Below the pieces are notes generated by a model, which was not told where the DNA came from, ran no database searches, and worked only from the letters and a program-made list of their open reading frames with translations. Positions 43,115 through 52,511 of a DNA stretch of 64,000 nucleotides are shown one piece after another. Position 1 is the first letter of the stretch. Each line of letters begins with the position of its first letter. The DNA comes from Morococcus cerebrosus. GTDB taxonomy: Bacteria > Pseudomonadota > Gammaproteobacteria > Burkholderiales > Neisseriaceae. The translations under genes and the position numbers were made by a program. Where the stretch lies: NCBI RefSeq assembly GCF_022749515.1, contig NZ_CP094242.1:1736001-1800000 (forward strand). Direction: 5' to 3'.

Positions 43115-44251
43115 CTATTTGCCTGCTTTCAGCGATTGCCACAAGCGGACGCTCAGGCGGCTTGCATCTGTTGATTTGGGCGATACGATGAAACTTTTAT
43201 CCATCAATTCCTTGGTCGGGAAGATAGACGCATCGCCGGTATATTTTTCGTCCATCAATGCACGGGCAGGGCGGCTGGCGGGGGCGTAGGTAACGAAATT
43301 GCCGTTTTGTGCCGCGACTTCGGGATCGAGCGTGTGGTTGATGTATTTGTGCGCATTGGCGATATTTTGGGCATCGCGCGGAATCATCAGGGAATCCACC
43401 CAGATGCCGACGCCGCTTTTGGGTGCTAACACTTCGATTTCGACGCCGTTCTTCGCTTCTTGCGCGCGTGTTTTGGCGATGTTCAAATCGCCACCGTAAC
43501 CGACTGAAACGCAAAGGTTGCCCGCCGCCATATCGTCAATGTAGCCTGACGAAGTGAAGCGTTTGATGTCGGGACGCACTTTTTTCATCATGTTGACGGC
43601 GGCTTTGATGTCGTCGGGGTTTTCGGTATTCGGGTCTTTGCCCAAATAATGCAGCGCGAGCGGGATTTGTTCGATGGCGCTGTCAAAATAGCTGATACCG
43701 CAGGATTTCAGCTTTTTGGTGTATTCGGGATTGAACACCAAATCCCATTCGTTTTCGGGCAATTGCTCCGTCCCTAAGGCTTTTTGAACCAGTTTTTTGT
43801 TGATGGCGAGCGTGTTGATGCCCCAGAAATAAGGGACTGCGTATTGGTTGCCCGGATCGACTTTTGCCATCATGGCAAGCAGGTCGGCATCGATATTGGC
43901 GTAGTTCGGGATTTGGCTTTTGTCGATTTTTTGATACGCGCCGGCTTTGATTTGGCGTCCGACGTTGGCAATGGACGGTGCAACGAGGTCGTAACCGGAT
44001 TTGCCGGTCAAAAGCTTGGCTTCGAGGGCTTCGTTGCTGTCGTAGTAGTCGTAGCGGACGTTGATATGCGTATTTTTTTCGAACGCTTCAAGCGTGGCGG
44101 GGTCGACGTAGTCCGACCAGTTGTAGATATTGAGCTTGTCGGAGGCGGTATGGGAGGAAGGTGCGGAAGATTCTGCGGCGGTTTGTTGGCCGCCGCTGCA
44201 TGCAGTCAAGACGAGGCCGATGAGTGCCGCCGCCATTGAAGTTTTTTTCAT
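43115..44251 (-). CDS. potD: Polyamine-binding periplasmic lipoprotein PotD-like
   Basis: A 378-residue substrate-binding protein for spermidine/putrescine uptake. The lipobox L-T-A-C puts the lipidated cysteine at Cys18. The PotD/PotF pattern I-Y-N-W-S-D-Y follows near residue 42, with Y-D-L-V-A-P-S and conserved acidic and aromatic pocket residues. I start at ATG 44251 (AAAGGA upstream); the frame extends 34 codons further but without signal-peptide logic. No PotABC genes are next to it, so this is an orphan binding protein; Neisseria usually have several PotD paralogues. Confidence 0.87.
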   Translation of the reverse strand: MKKTSMAAALIGLVLTACSGGQQTAAESSAPSSHTASDKLNIYNWSDYVDPATLEAFEKNTHINVRYDYYDSNEALEAKLLTGKSGYDLVAPSIANVGRQIKAGAYQKIDKSQIPNYANIDADLLAMMAKVDPGNQYAVPYFWGINTLAINKKLVQKALGTEQLPENEWDLVFNPEYTKKLKSCGISYFDSAIEQIPLALHYLGKDPNTENPDDIKAAVNMMKKVRPDIKRFTSSGYIDDMAAGNLCVSVGYGGDLNIAKTRAQEAKNGVEIEVLAPKSGVGIWVDSLMIPRDAQNIANAHKYINHTLDPEVAAQNGNFVTYAPASRPARALMDEKYTGDASIFPTKELMDKSFIVSPKSTDASRLSVRLWQSLKAGK

Positions 44252-44568
44252 GGGTACAGTCCTTTTGTGGAAGGGGGAATTGTTGCAGCGGCGGCAGTCA
44301 GTCAAGCGCAGACTGTCCGCATACAAAAGGTTAACTGTGGGGGCGGCCGGCATATGCCTCGGGCCCTTGATTCAGCAGGTTCGCATTAAACGGCAAAATC
44401 CCTGTCGGCGCAATAGTTTAGATGGGAAAATTTCTTCGTTTTTTCATTGCTTTCCGCTATGGTTTTCTTCATAAACAAAAAAATATTCAGACGACCTGTT
44501 ACATACTGGCCACACATAAATTTTCCCTATCCGCACACCCATGCCCTTTGCCTAAAACCCATGTTATT
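44252..44568. other. Intergenic region between potD and the DUF1415 gene
   Basis: About 320 bp that must hold the potD promoter on the minus strand. A single DUS occurs at 44485-44496. No gene or repeat is visible. Confidence 0.35.
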
Positions 44569-44577
44569 TGTTATACT
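44569..44577 (+). promoter_or_regulatory. Extended -10 promoter
   Basis: TGTTATACT, an extended -10 43 bp before the DUF1415 gene. Confidence 0.4.
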
Positions 44578-44619
44578 TTTTGAGAACTATTTTTAATTAA
44601 ATCAAATCCGAATCCCTGC

Positions 44620-45207
44620 ATGACTACCCCTGACTCCGCCACCGTAGCCGACCACACCCGCCAATGGCTCGAAAAAGCCGTCATCGGACTCAACCTCTGC
44701 CCCTTTGCCAAAGCGCCGCACGTCAAAAACCTCGTGCGCATCAGCGTCAGCCAAGCACGCCATCTGGACGGTTTCCTCGAAGACTTAGACCGCGAATTGC
44801 AGCTTTTGGGCGACACGCCCGCTGACGAGCTGGAAACCACCCTGCTTGTCTACCCGGCCCTTTTCCCCGATTTCGACACCTTCAACCAAATGCTCGACAT
44901 TGCCGATGCCGCCGTTGTCGACAACGGCTTGGAAGGTATTGTCCAAATCGCCCCGTTTCATCCCGATTTCCAATTTGAAGGCACAAATTCAGACGACATC
45001 GGCAACTACACCAACCGCTCGCCCTACCCCACCCTGCACCTCATCCGCGAAGACAGCATTGCCAAAGCCGCACAAGCCTTCCCCGACGCCTCCGCCATTT
45101 TCGAGCGCAACATCGCCCTACTTGAAAAAATGGGACACGAAGGCTGGGACAAGCTCGATATTCCCCGCTGCCCGTTTGATCACGGCAAAACCAAAGCATC
45201 CGAATAA
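44620..45207 (+). CDS. DUF1415 family protein
   Basis: A 195-residue protein with the family blocks W-L-E-K-A-V-I-G-L-N-L-C-P-F-A (residues 16-30) and, later, N-R-S-P-Y-P-T-L-H-L-I-R-E. The invariant Cys and the Arg/His residues suggest a catalytic role, but none is established. It is followed after 18 bp by the DUF454 gene and probably forms a two-gene unit with it. Confidence 0.85.
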   Translation: MTTPDSATVADHTRQWLEKAVIGLNLCPFAKAPHVKNLVRISVSQARHLDGFLEDLDRELQLLGDTPADELETTLLVYPALFPDFDTFNQMLDIADAAVVDNGLEGIVQIAPFHPDFQFEGTNSDDIGNYTNRSPYPTLHLIREDSIAKAAQAFPDASAIFERNIALLEKMGHEGWDKLDIPRCPFDHGKTKASE

Positions 45208-45225
45208 GATTTCCAACAAAACAAC

Positions 45226-45585
45226 ATGATTCGCTACTTACTCATCTTTTGCGGCGCAGTTTCCTTTCTCTTAGGCATCATCGGCATTTTTCTCCCGATT
45301 ATGCCCACCACCCCCTTCATCATCCTTGCCGCCGCCTGCTGGGCAAGAGCCTCGCCCCGTTTCCACCGCTGGCTGCACCAACACCGCTATTTCGGCCCCA
45401 TGATACAAAACTGGGAAAACAACGGCGCCGTCCCGCGCAAAGCCAAAATCTTCGCCATAAGCATGATGAGCCTATCCTGCATCTTCATGTTTTGGCGCTT
45501 TCCCGAAAAATGGTGGATAGGCGCGGCGTCCACATTGGGTTGCGGCTGCGTCGCTGTCTGGATGTGGCTGCGTCCCGAACCCTGA
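45226..45585 (+). CDS. DUF454 (YbaN) family membrane protein
   Basis: A 119-residue inner-membrane protein with three or four membrane segments. The family motif is L-P-I-M-P-T-T-P-F-I-I-L-A-A near residues 23-36, followed by C-W-A-R-A-S-P-R-F. The function is unknown. A DUS terminator follows. Confidence 0.87.
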   Translation: MIRYLLIFCGAVSFLLGIIGIFLPIMPTTPFIILAAACWARASPRFHRWLHQHRYFGPMIQNWENNGAVPRKAKIFAISMMSLSCIFMFWRFPEKWWIGAASTLGCGCVAVWMWLRPEP

Positions 45586-45601
45586 TTCGCATCCAAAACA
45601 C

Positions 45602-45655
45602 AAGGTCGTCTGAAAACGCAGTTTCCGTTCCGAAACCGTATTTTCAGACGACCTT
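45602..45655. terminator. DUS terminator after the DUF454 gene
   Basis: AAGGTCGTCTGAAAAC and its complement around about 22 nt that can form an inner GTTTC/GAAAC stem. Confidence 0.78.
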
Positions 45656-45718
45656 TTGTCATTTCAAACCATCGGTTTTAAAATATCCGCAACACAAACT
45701 GCCAAAAGGAAAACCGCC

Positions 45719-46339
45719 ATGGCACAATTCTTCGCCATCCACCCCGACAACCCGCAGGAACGCCTGATCAAACAAGCCGCCGACATCGTCCGCAGCGGCG
45801 GAGTCATCGTGTACCCCACCGACTCCTGCTACGCGCTCGGCTGCAAACTCGGCGACAAAGCCGCGATGGAACGCATCCTCGCCATCCGCAAAATCGATTT
45901 GAAACACCACCTGACCCTCATGTGCGCCGATTTGAGCGAATTGGGCACTTACGCCAAAGTCGACAACGCCCAATTCCGCCAGCTCAAAGCCGCCACCCCC
46001 GGCAGCTACACCTTCATCCTGCAAGCCACCAAAGAAGTGCCCAACCGCACGCTGCACCCGAAACGCAAAACCATCGGCCTGCGCGTGCCCGACAATACCA
46101 TCGCCCTAAGCCTGTTGCAGGAATTGGGCGAGCCGCTGCTCAGTTGCACCCTGATGCTGCCCGAAGACGACGAGCCGCTGACCGATCCTTACGAAATCCG
46201 CGACCGCCTCGAACACAGCGTCGATTTGGTGATTGACGGCGGCTGGTGCGGTACCGAGCCGACCACCGTCATCGACATGACCGACGGTACCGAACTCATC
46301 CGCCAAGGCAAAGGCGACACCGCCCTATTCGGTCTGTAA
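45719..46339 (+). CDS. yciO: Sua5/YciO/YrdC family protein, YciO type
   Basis: A 206-residue protein of the YrdC-like fold. The N-terminus A-D-I-V-R-S-G-G-V-I-V-Y-P-T-D-S and K-I-D-L-K-H-H-L-T-L are characteristic of the YciO branch. YrdC/TsaC makes threonylcarbamoyl-AMP for tRNA t6A; the YciO branch has a similar pocket but a less certain role. ATG 45719 follows AAAAGGAAAACCGCC. A copy of its 3' end is found downstream of selO (9526-9592). Confidence 0.88.
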   Translation: MAQFFAIHPDNPQERLIKQAADIVRSGGVIVYPTDSCYALGCKLGDKAAMERILAIRKIDLKHHLTLMCADLSELGTYAKVDNAQFRQLKAATPGSYTFILQATKEVPNRTLHPKRKTIGLRVPDNTIALSLLQELGEPLLSCTLMLPEDDEPLTDPYEIRDRLEHSVDLVIDGGWCGTEPTTVIDMTDGTELIRQGKGDTALFGL

Positions 46340-46351
46340 ACCCCAAAAACT

Positions 46352-46395
46352 AAAAGGTCGTCTGAAAACCCGAATCAGTTTTCAGACGACCTTTT
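46352..46395. terminator. DUS terminator between yciO and parE
   Basis: AAAAGGTCGTCTGAAAAC and its complement, with flanking A and T runs; it serves both convergent genes. Confidence 0.85.
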
Positions 46396-46415
46396 TGCTT
46401 TGTAAACCAACGGCG

Positions 46416-48401
46416 TCAAATATCCAATTGAGCCGTATCGCCTTCGCGTTCCATCCATGCGCGGCGGGCGGCGGCTTCGCCTTTGCCCATCAGTTTGACG
46501 AAGATGTCGCGTGTTTCGTCATCTGCGCCTTCGGGGATTTGCACCTGCAACAGGCGGCGGGTGTCGGGGTGCATGGTGGTGTCTTTGAGTTGGTCGGGGT
46601 TCATCTCGCCCAAGCCTTTGAAACGGCTGATGGAATAGGCGGTTTCTTTGACACCTTCTTTTTGCAGCCGCTCCAAAATGCTGTCGAGTTCGTTTTGGTC
46701 GAGGGCGTAGAATTTGCGGGCGGGTTTGCTTTTGCCTTGTGCGTTGACATCGACGCGGAACAGCGGTGGCTGGGCGACGTAGATGTGTCCGTCGGCGACC
46801 AGTTTCGGGAAGTGGCGGTAGAACAGGGTCAGCAGTAAAACTTGAATATGCGAGCCGTCCACGTCGGCATCGGACAGGATGGCGATTTTGCCGTAGCGCA
46901 GGCCGCTTAAATCGGGATGGTCGTTGATGCCGTGCGGATCAACGCCGATGGCGACGGAAATGTCGTGGATTTCGGCGTTGCCGAAAAGCTGGTCGGGGTG
47001 GACTTCAAAGCTGTTGAGCACTTTGCCACGCAGGGGCAGGATGGCTTGGGTGGCTTTGTCGCGGGCGAGTTTGGCGGAGCCGCCGGCGGAATCGCCTTCG
47101 ACGAGGAAGAGTTCGTTTTCGCGGATGTCTTCACTTTCGCAGTCGGTCAGTTTGCCGGGCAGGACGGCGACGCCGCTGCCTTTTTTCTTTTCGATTTTTT
47201 TAACCGAACGCATCCGCGCCTGTGCCTGACGGATGGCGAGTTCGGCGATTTTTTTGCCGAAGTCCACGTTTTGGTTCAGCCACAATTCCAAAGGGTCGCC
47301 CGATACGGCGGCGACGAGTTTCAACGCGTCGCGGTTGGTCAGCTTGTCTTTGGTCTGACCTTGGAACTGCGGGTCAAGGACACGGGCGGAGAGGACGAAG
47401 GCGGTTTTGCTGAACACGTCGTCGCTTTGCACTTTCACGCCGCGCGGTAGGAGGTTGTGCAGGTTGATGAAGTTGTTGACGGCGTTGAACACAGCTTGTT
47501 TCAAGCCCGCTTCGTGCGTGCCGCCCAGCGGGGTGGGGATGAGGTTGACGTAGCTTTCGTTGGCGCACGAGCCTTCTTCCAGCCAAGTCAGGGCAAACGC
47601 AGCACCTTCGCCGATGCTGAAATCGCCGTTGTGGTCGTCTGAAATGTAGTTTTCGCAGGAGAACAGCGGCACGGCTTCCTGCGCGTCGGCAATCAGGTCG
47701 GTCAGATAGCTTTTCAGACCGTCGGGGTAATGCCAGGTTTGGGTGTGCGCTTCGTCTTCGCCTTTGACCGGGCGGGTCAGGGAAACGCGCACGCCCGGCA
47801 GCAGCACGGCTTTGGCGCGCAGCAGGCGTTCGAGTTCGGGGATGCTGTAATTCGGGCTTTCAAAATATTTGCCGTTCGGCCAGACGCGCACTTCGGTGCC
47901 GCTGTCTTTGACGGCGCATTTGCCCACTTCCGCCAACGGTTCGACCACATCGCCGCCGGCAAATACGATGCGGTGGATTTTGCCTTCGCGTTTGACGGTT
48001 ACTTCGAGGCGGGTGGAGAGGGCGTTGGTCACGGACACGCCCACGCCGTGCAGGCCGCCTGAAAAGGCATACGCGCTGCCGCCGTCTTTTTTGTTGAACT
48101 TACCGCCCGCGTGCAGACGGGTGAACACGAGTTCGACCACGGGCACGCCTTCGATAGGATGCAGCCCGACGGGAATGCCGCGTCCGTTGTCGTGCACGGA
48201 AAGCGAACCGTCGTCGTGGATGCGCACGTCGATTTCAGTGGCGAAACCGCCCAACGCCTCGTCCGCCGCGTTGTCGATGACTTCTTGGCAGATGTGGGTC
48301 GGGCTGTCGGTGCGTGTGTACATGCCAGGACGTTCTTTGACCGGCTCCAAGCCTTTGAGGACGGTGATGCTGGATTCGCTGTATTGGTTGTTTTTAGTCA
48401 T
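46416..48401 (-). CDS. parE: DNA topoisomerase IV subunit B
   Basis: ParE is the ATPase subunit of topoisomerase IV, which unlinks replicated chromosomes. The 661-residue product has a GHKL ATPase domain (D-N-A-A-D-E-A, D-N-G-R-G-I-P), the transducer domain, and a Toprim domain with E-G-D-S-A-G-G-S-A and D-A-D-V-D-G-S-H. The length and the short C-terminal tail fit ParE rather than GyrB. The E-G-D-S-A region is where quinolone-related changes occur in other species; I see no obvious one. parC is not in the window. Confidence 0.94.
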   Translation of the reverse strand: MTKNNQYSESSITVLKGLEPVKERPGMYTRTDSPTHICQEVIDNAADEALGGFATEIDVRIHDDGSLSVHDNGRGIPVGLHPIEGVPVVELVFTRLHAGGKFNKKDGGSAYAFSGGLHGVGVSVTNALSTRLEVTVKREGKIHRIVFAGGDVVEPLAEVGKCAVKDSGTEVRVWPNGKYFESPNYSIPELERLLRAKAVLLPGVRVSLTRPVKGEDEAHTQTWHYPDGLKSYLTDLIADAQEAVPLFSCENYISDDHNGDFSIGEGAAFALTWLEEGSCANESYVNLIPTPLGGTHEAGLKQAVFNAVNNFINLHNLLPRGVKVQSDDVFSKTAFVLSARVLDPQFQGQTKDKLTNRDALKLVAAVSGDPLELWLNQNVDFGKKIAELAIRQAQARMRSVKKIEKKKGSGVAVLPGKLTDCESEDIRENELFLVEGDSAGGSAKLARDKATQAILPLRGKVLNSFEVHPDQLFGNAEIHDISVAIGVDPHGINDHPDLSGLRYGKIAILSDADVDGSHIQVLLLTLFYRHFPKLVADGHIYVAQPPLFRVDVNAQGKSKPARKFYALDQNELDSILERLQKEGVKETAYSISRFKGLGEMNPDQLKDTTMHPDTRRLLQVQIPEGADDETRDIFVKLMGKGEAAARRAWMEREGDTAQLDI

Positions 48402-48408
48402 AGGGGAA

Positions 48409-48447
48409 GAGGTCGTCTGAAAGGAAGAACAACGCTTTCAGACGGCC
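48409..48447. repeat. Mixed-dialect DUS hairpin between rppH and parE
   Basis: GAGGTCGTCTGAAAG and CTTTCAGACGGCC face each other; the right copy is the AG dialect. It lies after rppH and before the parE start on the minus strand. Confidence 0.72.
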
Positions 48448-48470
48448 TGAAAGCGTTGCGTTTCGTTGTT

Positions 48471-48995
48471 TTATCGGTTGTCAAAAGGCAGGCGCGCGGT
48501 AAAGTCTTCGTAGCTTTCCATACCGCGCAGGAAGCGGGAGGAGAGTTCTTTCAATGCCCCCAAGTAAACGTCGCGTTTGAAATCAATCACTTCGTCAACG
48601 GGAGCCCAATATTGGTGCCAACGCCAGCCGTCAAATTCGGGATGGTGGCAGGCGCGCAGATTAATGTCGCTGTCGCGCCCGACCAGCCGCAAAAGATACC
48701 AAATCTGCTTCTGCCCGCGATACGAACCGCGCCATTCGCGGCGTACCCAGTGGCTCGGCACGTCGTAACGCAGCCAGTCGCGCGTGCGGCCGACGATTTT
48801 GATGTGTTGCGGCAGCAGCCCGACTTCTTCGTACAGCTCGCGGTACATGGCGGTTTCAGGGCTTTCGCCCGGCTTGATGCCGCCTTGCGGGAACTGCCAA
48901 GAATGTTCGCGCACACGCTTGCCCCAAAAGACTTCGTTGCGGTTGTTGATTAAGATGATACCGACATTGGGGCGATAGCCTTCTCTGTCTAACAC
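48471..48995 (-). CDS. rppH: RNA pyrophosphohydrolase RppH
   Basis: RppH removes pyrophosphate from mRNA 5' ends and so starts decay. The 174-residue product has the start Y-R-P-N-V-G-I-I-L and a perfect Nudix box [20 protein letters not shown]. The usual W-Q-F-P-Q-G precedes it. It is followed by parE on the same strand after a DUS hairpin. Confidence 0.93.
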   Translation of the reverse strand: MLDREGYRPNVGIILINNRNEVFWGKRVREHSWQFPQGGIKPGESPETAMYRELYEEVGLLPQHIKIVGRTRDWLRYDVPSHWVRREWRGSYRGQKQIWYLLRLVGRDSDINLRACHHPEFDGWRWHQYWAPVDEVIDFKRDVYLGALKELSSRFLRGMESYEDFTARLPFDNR

Positions 48996-49343
48996 GGTGT
49001 CGCCCTTCGTTAAATTAAAATTAAATCATGCGATTTTCCCATAAATCGGGCAGGTTTGACAAATCGCGAGACCGTATCGGCGGGCATTTGAAACCAGATT
49101 CGGCAGGTTCCTTCAAACGCATCTGAAACATATATACTTCCTGCCTTATTTCAATCACCCCTCATGTAATAATATTTCTTTTGAGCCAAAGCAAGGCAGT
49201 GCGACCGCATTTTAGGTTTAATACACTATTATTTTTTATCCGATAAGACCGTACACCGGCACCCCTCGACACTGCCCTACCGCGACAGTTTTGCCGTCTT
49301 TCAGAAACGGCGTTCCCACCTCAATCCCACTTTAAGGAAAATC
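48996..49343. other. Intergenic region upstream of the formate/nitrite channel gene
   Basis: About 350 bp. A decayed Correia-like end (TTTAATACACTATTAT) is at about 49210-49226. No FNR-type site is clear. AAGGAAAATC directly before ATG 49344 is a good ribosome site. Confidence 0.4.
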
Positions 49344-50138
49344 ATGGCTTCGCGCGATTTATACCCACAGGAAATCTTACAGGTCGTCCTCGATAAAAGC
49401 TGTGCCAAGGCACAATCCAGCGTTTCCACGCTGGCGGTTTTGAGCGTTTTGGCAGGCGGATACATCGGCTTCGGTTATCTTGCCTATTTGAAAGTGGTCA
49501 GCGGCATTCCGCACGAATGGGGCGGCTTGGCGACTTTACTCGGCGCATCGATGTTCCCCATCGCCTTGATCTGCATCCTGCTCGGCGGCGGCGAGCTGGT
49601 AACGAGCAATATGATGATTATGTCTTTGGGACGTTTGGCAGGGCGAATTTCCACAAAAATGCTGCTGCGCAACTGGGTCGTCGTGTGTCTGGGCAATTTA
49701 GTAGGAACGCTGGCGATGGCGTTTTTCCTCGGACACTACGTCGGCATGACCGAAGGCAGCGTGGCGGAAAAAACGATTGCGGTGGCGGAAGCCAAAGTCC
49801 ATATGGATTTCGGCAGGGCTTTCGTCTCAGCGGTCGCGTGTAACTGGATGGTGTGTATGGGCGCATGGCTGCACTTTGCCGCCAAGCATACGGCGGGGCG
49901 GATGTTGGCGATTTGGTTTCCCGTCATGATTTTCGTGTTAAACGGCTTCCAACACCTTGTCGCTAATATGTTCGTCATCCCCGCCGGTATTTTGGCGGGC
50001 GCAGACATCACATGGGGGCAGTTTTTCTTCAACATGATTCCCGTGTTTTTAGGCAATGTCTTAGGCGGCGCATCGTTTGTCGGCGCGTCGTACCTTTATA
50101 CTTATAAAGATACGCTGAAAGATTGTGCCGAGTCTTGA
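49344..50138 (+). CDS. Formate/nitrite transporter family channel (FocA/NirC-like)
   Basis: A 264-residue inner-membrane channel with six membrane helices. The family motifs are G-G-G-E-L-V-T-S-N-M-M (near residue 80) and G-F-Q-H-L-V-A-N-M-F, whose His is the central residue of the pore. Members form pentamers passing formate, nitrite or similar small anions. The ion cannot be decided from sequence; neither pfl nor nir genes are nearby. It ends at a DUS terminator shared with the alanine symporter gene. Confidence 0.88.
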   Translation: MASRDLYPQEILQVVLDKSCAKAQSSVSTLAVLSVLAGGYIGFGYLAYLKVVSGIPHEWGGLATLLGASMFPIALICILLGGGELVTSNMMIMSLGRLAGRISTKMLLRNWVVVCLGNLVGTLAMAFFLGHYVGMTEGSVAEKTIAVAEAKVHMDFGRAFVSAVACNWMVCMGAWLHFAAKHTAGRMLAIWFPVMIFVLNGFQHLVANMFVIPAGILAGADITWGQFFFNMIPVFLGNVLGGASFVGASYLYTYKDTLKDCAES

Positions 50139-50169
50139 ATAGATTGGTATTGAAAAGGTTTAGAAACGC

Positions 50170-50213
50170 AAAGGTCGTCTGAAAACAGAATTTTGGTTTT
50201 CAGACGACCTTTT
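50170..50213. terminator. Bidirectional DUS terminator
   Basis: AAAGGTCGTCTGAAAAC and its complement around a 9-nt loop, between the convergent channel and symporter genes. Confidence 0.85.
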
Positions 50214-50225
50214 GTTTCATTCAAA

Positions 50226-51617
50226 TTAATGAGGCAATTCACCACTTCGGATTTTCTTTTTGAAATCCTGAGTTTCCCTGACAATTACTTTCGCCATCAG
50301 CAAGAGGGCGATTAAGTTGGGCAAAGCCATCAATCCGTTGAACGTATCCGAAGCGAGCCAAACCAAATCAAGACTCAAGACGGTTCCCAGCATGACCGAG
50401 GCGACGTAAAAAACTCGGTAGAGATTCGCGGATTTTTCGCCGAATACATATGCCGCACATTTCTCACCGTAGTAACACCAGCCCAAAATGGTCGAATAGG
50501 CAAAGAAAATCAAACCGATGGTAACGACCCAGCCGCCGAAACCGGGCAGCATTTTTTGGAAGGTAACGGTAGTCAGCGCCGCGCCGCTCAATTCCGGTTT
50601 GACAAACTCACCGCCCGCGCCGAGCAAACCCATCACCAATACAATTCCCGTAATCGAGCAGACGACGATCGTGTCCAAAAACGTCCCGGTCATGGAAACC
50701 AATGCCTGGCGGACGGGATGGTCGGTTTTCGCGGCTGCAGCGGCAATCGGTGCAGAACCCATACCCGCCTCGTTAGAAAACACGCCGCGCGCCACGCCGT
50801 AGCGGATCATCGTCCCGATTGCGCCGCCTGCCACAGCCTGCGCGCTGAACGCATCGGAGAAAATCAGTTTGACGGCGGGTGCTAGCAAGCCTGCATTGAC
50901 GGCAATAATGGCAATGCCGCCTAAAACGTAAAACACCGCCATCGCAGGTACGATAAACGAAGCAGCTTTAGCGATACCTTTAATACCGCCCAAAACAACG
51001 ATAGCTGTCAGAATGGTCAGGACGACGCCGGTATAGCCCGGTTCCACGCCGAAACTCGTCTGAACGGCCTGCGCAACCGAGTTGGACTGTACCGAACTGC
51101 CGATACCGAACGAAGCAAATGTGCCGAATAAAGCAAACGCCAATGCCATCCATTTCCAGTTTTTGCCCAAGCCTTTTTCGATGTAATACATCGGCCCGCC
51201 AGACATTTCGCCTTTGGAGTTGGTCACGCGGTATTTCACCGCCAACACGCCCTCGGCGTATTTGGTAGCCATACCGAAAATGGCGGTCATCCACATCCAA
51301 AATACCGCACCCGGACCTCCGGTAACCACGGCGGTCGCCACACCTGCAATGTTGCCTGTACCGATGGTGGCGGACAGGGCGGTCATCAAAGCAGCGAAAT
51401 GGGAAATATCGCCTTCGTGGTCTTCGCCGTCATCCGTTGTTTTTTGCGGCATAAACGCCTGCTTGAGCGCGTAACCGAGCATAGAAAATTGCAGGCCTTT
51501 GAGCATAACGGTCAACAAAACGCCCGTTCCGACCAACAACACCAGCATAACAGGTCCCCAGACCCAGCCGCTGACTGTTTCAAAAAACGCTTTTAAATTC
51601 TCCAAAAATAATTGCAT
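50226..51617 (-). CDS. Sodium/alanine symporter (AGCS family)
   Basis: A 463-residue inner-membrane carrier with about 11 membrane segments. It has G-T-G-N-I-A-G-V-A-T-A and the C-terminal half motif G-W-C-Y-Y-G-E-K, both typical of the alanine-or-glycine:cation symporter family. If it brings in glycine as well as alanine it would feed the Gcv system, but that is inference. The start follows GAGGAGAAAAAT. Confidence 0.9.
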   Translation of the reverse strand: MQLFLENLKAFFETVSGWVWGPVMLVLLVGTGVLLTVMLKGLQFSMLGYALKQAFMPQKTTDDGEDHEGDISHFAALMTALSATIGTGNIAGVATAVVTGGPGAVFWMWMTAIFGMATKYAEGVLAVKYRVTNSKGEMSGGPMYYIEKGLGKNWKWMALAFALFGTFASFGIGSSVQSNSVAQAVQTSFGVEPGYTGVVLTILTAIVVLGGIKGIAKAASFIVPAMAVFYVLGGIAIIAVNAGLLAPAVKLIFSDAFSAQAVAGGAIGTMIRYGVARGVFSNEAGMGSAPIAAAAAKTDHPVRQALVSMTGTFLDTIVVCSITGIVLVMGLLGAGGEFVKPELSGAALTTVTFQKMLPGFGGWVVTIGLIFFAYSTILGWCYYGEKCAAYVFGEKSANLYRVFYVASVMLGTVLSLDLVWLASDTFNGLMALPNLIALLLMAKVIVRETQDFKKKIRSGELPH

Positions 51618-51968
51618 ATTTTTCTCCTCATTATGTTTTTAGTGTTCGGTCATTTCAGCATAAAGCGTTAAAAAACGCAACGGTCTGATGATATGCTCCT
51701 TATTTTCTCCATAAATCCAAACTCATCACGTCGGATCTAAATGCAGAGAACATTAAAATAAAAATACCCGTCTGACGTCAGTCTGCGCAAATGGAAATCT
51801 GTATTTCAGCATTACAAAAAGCTAATAAACATCATAAACTTAAAATACCTAGCCTCCTATCTGCACAAACTTAAAAAGATAGAGCCTTCCATTTCGATTC
51901 ACGATAAATTTCAGACGACCTTCTTGGCGTTAAAAACAACAACTCAACATTTAAACTAACAGGCAAAA
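51618..51968. other. Intergenic region between apaG and the alanine symporter gene
   Basis: About 350 bp, AT-rich, with the symporter promoter expected at its right part on the minus strand. One single DUS is present (51909-51920). No gene is visible. Confidence 0.35.
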
Positions 51969-52008
51969 AAGGTCGTCTGAAAGCCCCTTATTTCTTTCAG
52001 ACGACCTT
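51969..52008. terminator. DUS terminator after apaG
   Basis: AAGGTCGTCTGAAAG and its complement, 32 bp beyond the apaG stop on the minus strand. Confidence 0.82.
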
Positions 52009-52039
52009 GAATTCCCGCTTTGTATTGTTTTCGGGTATT

Positions 52040-52408
52040 TTATTGCAGGGTAAAGCCTGCTTTGAAATCCAGCTTCGGCACGCCGATGATAAAACGCTCT
52101 CCGATACTGTCTTCAAACTCGTATGCGCCTTCGATACTGCCCCAAGGCGTGCTGATTTGCGAACCGCTGTTGTACTCGTATTCCTCACCCGGATACAGGA
52201 CAGGCTGCTCTTCGATCAAACCGCCGTGTCCGACCTGCCCGATTTCTCCGTGCCCGTCGGTAACTTCCCAAAACCGCTGGCGCAATGTGATAACTTCATT
52301 GCTGCGGTTGCAGATGGTGATTTGATAATTAAAAGCATAGCGGTCACGATAAACATCGCTTTGTCCGGCGATATAACGCGGCTTTACACTGATTTCTATA
52401 TTATTCAT
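52040..52408 (-). CDS. apaG: ApaG protein
   Basis: A 122-residue single-domain beta-sandwich protein with the typical R-Q-R-F-W-E-V-T-D-G-H-G (near residues 43-54) and V-G-H-G-G-L-I-E-E-Q-P-V-L. In enterobacteria apaG lies with ksgA and apaH and affects cobalt resistance and magnesium efflux. Here it stands alone, so context does not add to its role. Confidence 0.92.
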   Translation of the reverse strand: MNNIEISVKPRYIAGQSDVYRDRYAFNYQITICNRSNEVITLRQRFWEVTDGHGEIGQVGHGGLIEEQPVLYPGEEYEYNSGSQISTPWGSIEGAYEFEDSIGERFIIGVPKLDFKAGFTLQ

Positions 52409-52511
52409 TTTGCTTCCCCGTGATGATGCGGTTCTATTTTTATTTAAAAGTGAGTGAAAGTGTGCCTGCCTTATATTTTTTATCAGCAGTCATATATTTA
52501 ATTGTGTGTGT

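Noticed and set aside
48996..49343. Possible FNR site before the formate/nitrite channel gene
   Set aside because: No TTGATnnnnATCAA-type dyad could be found by eye.
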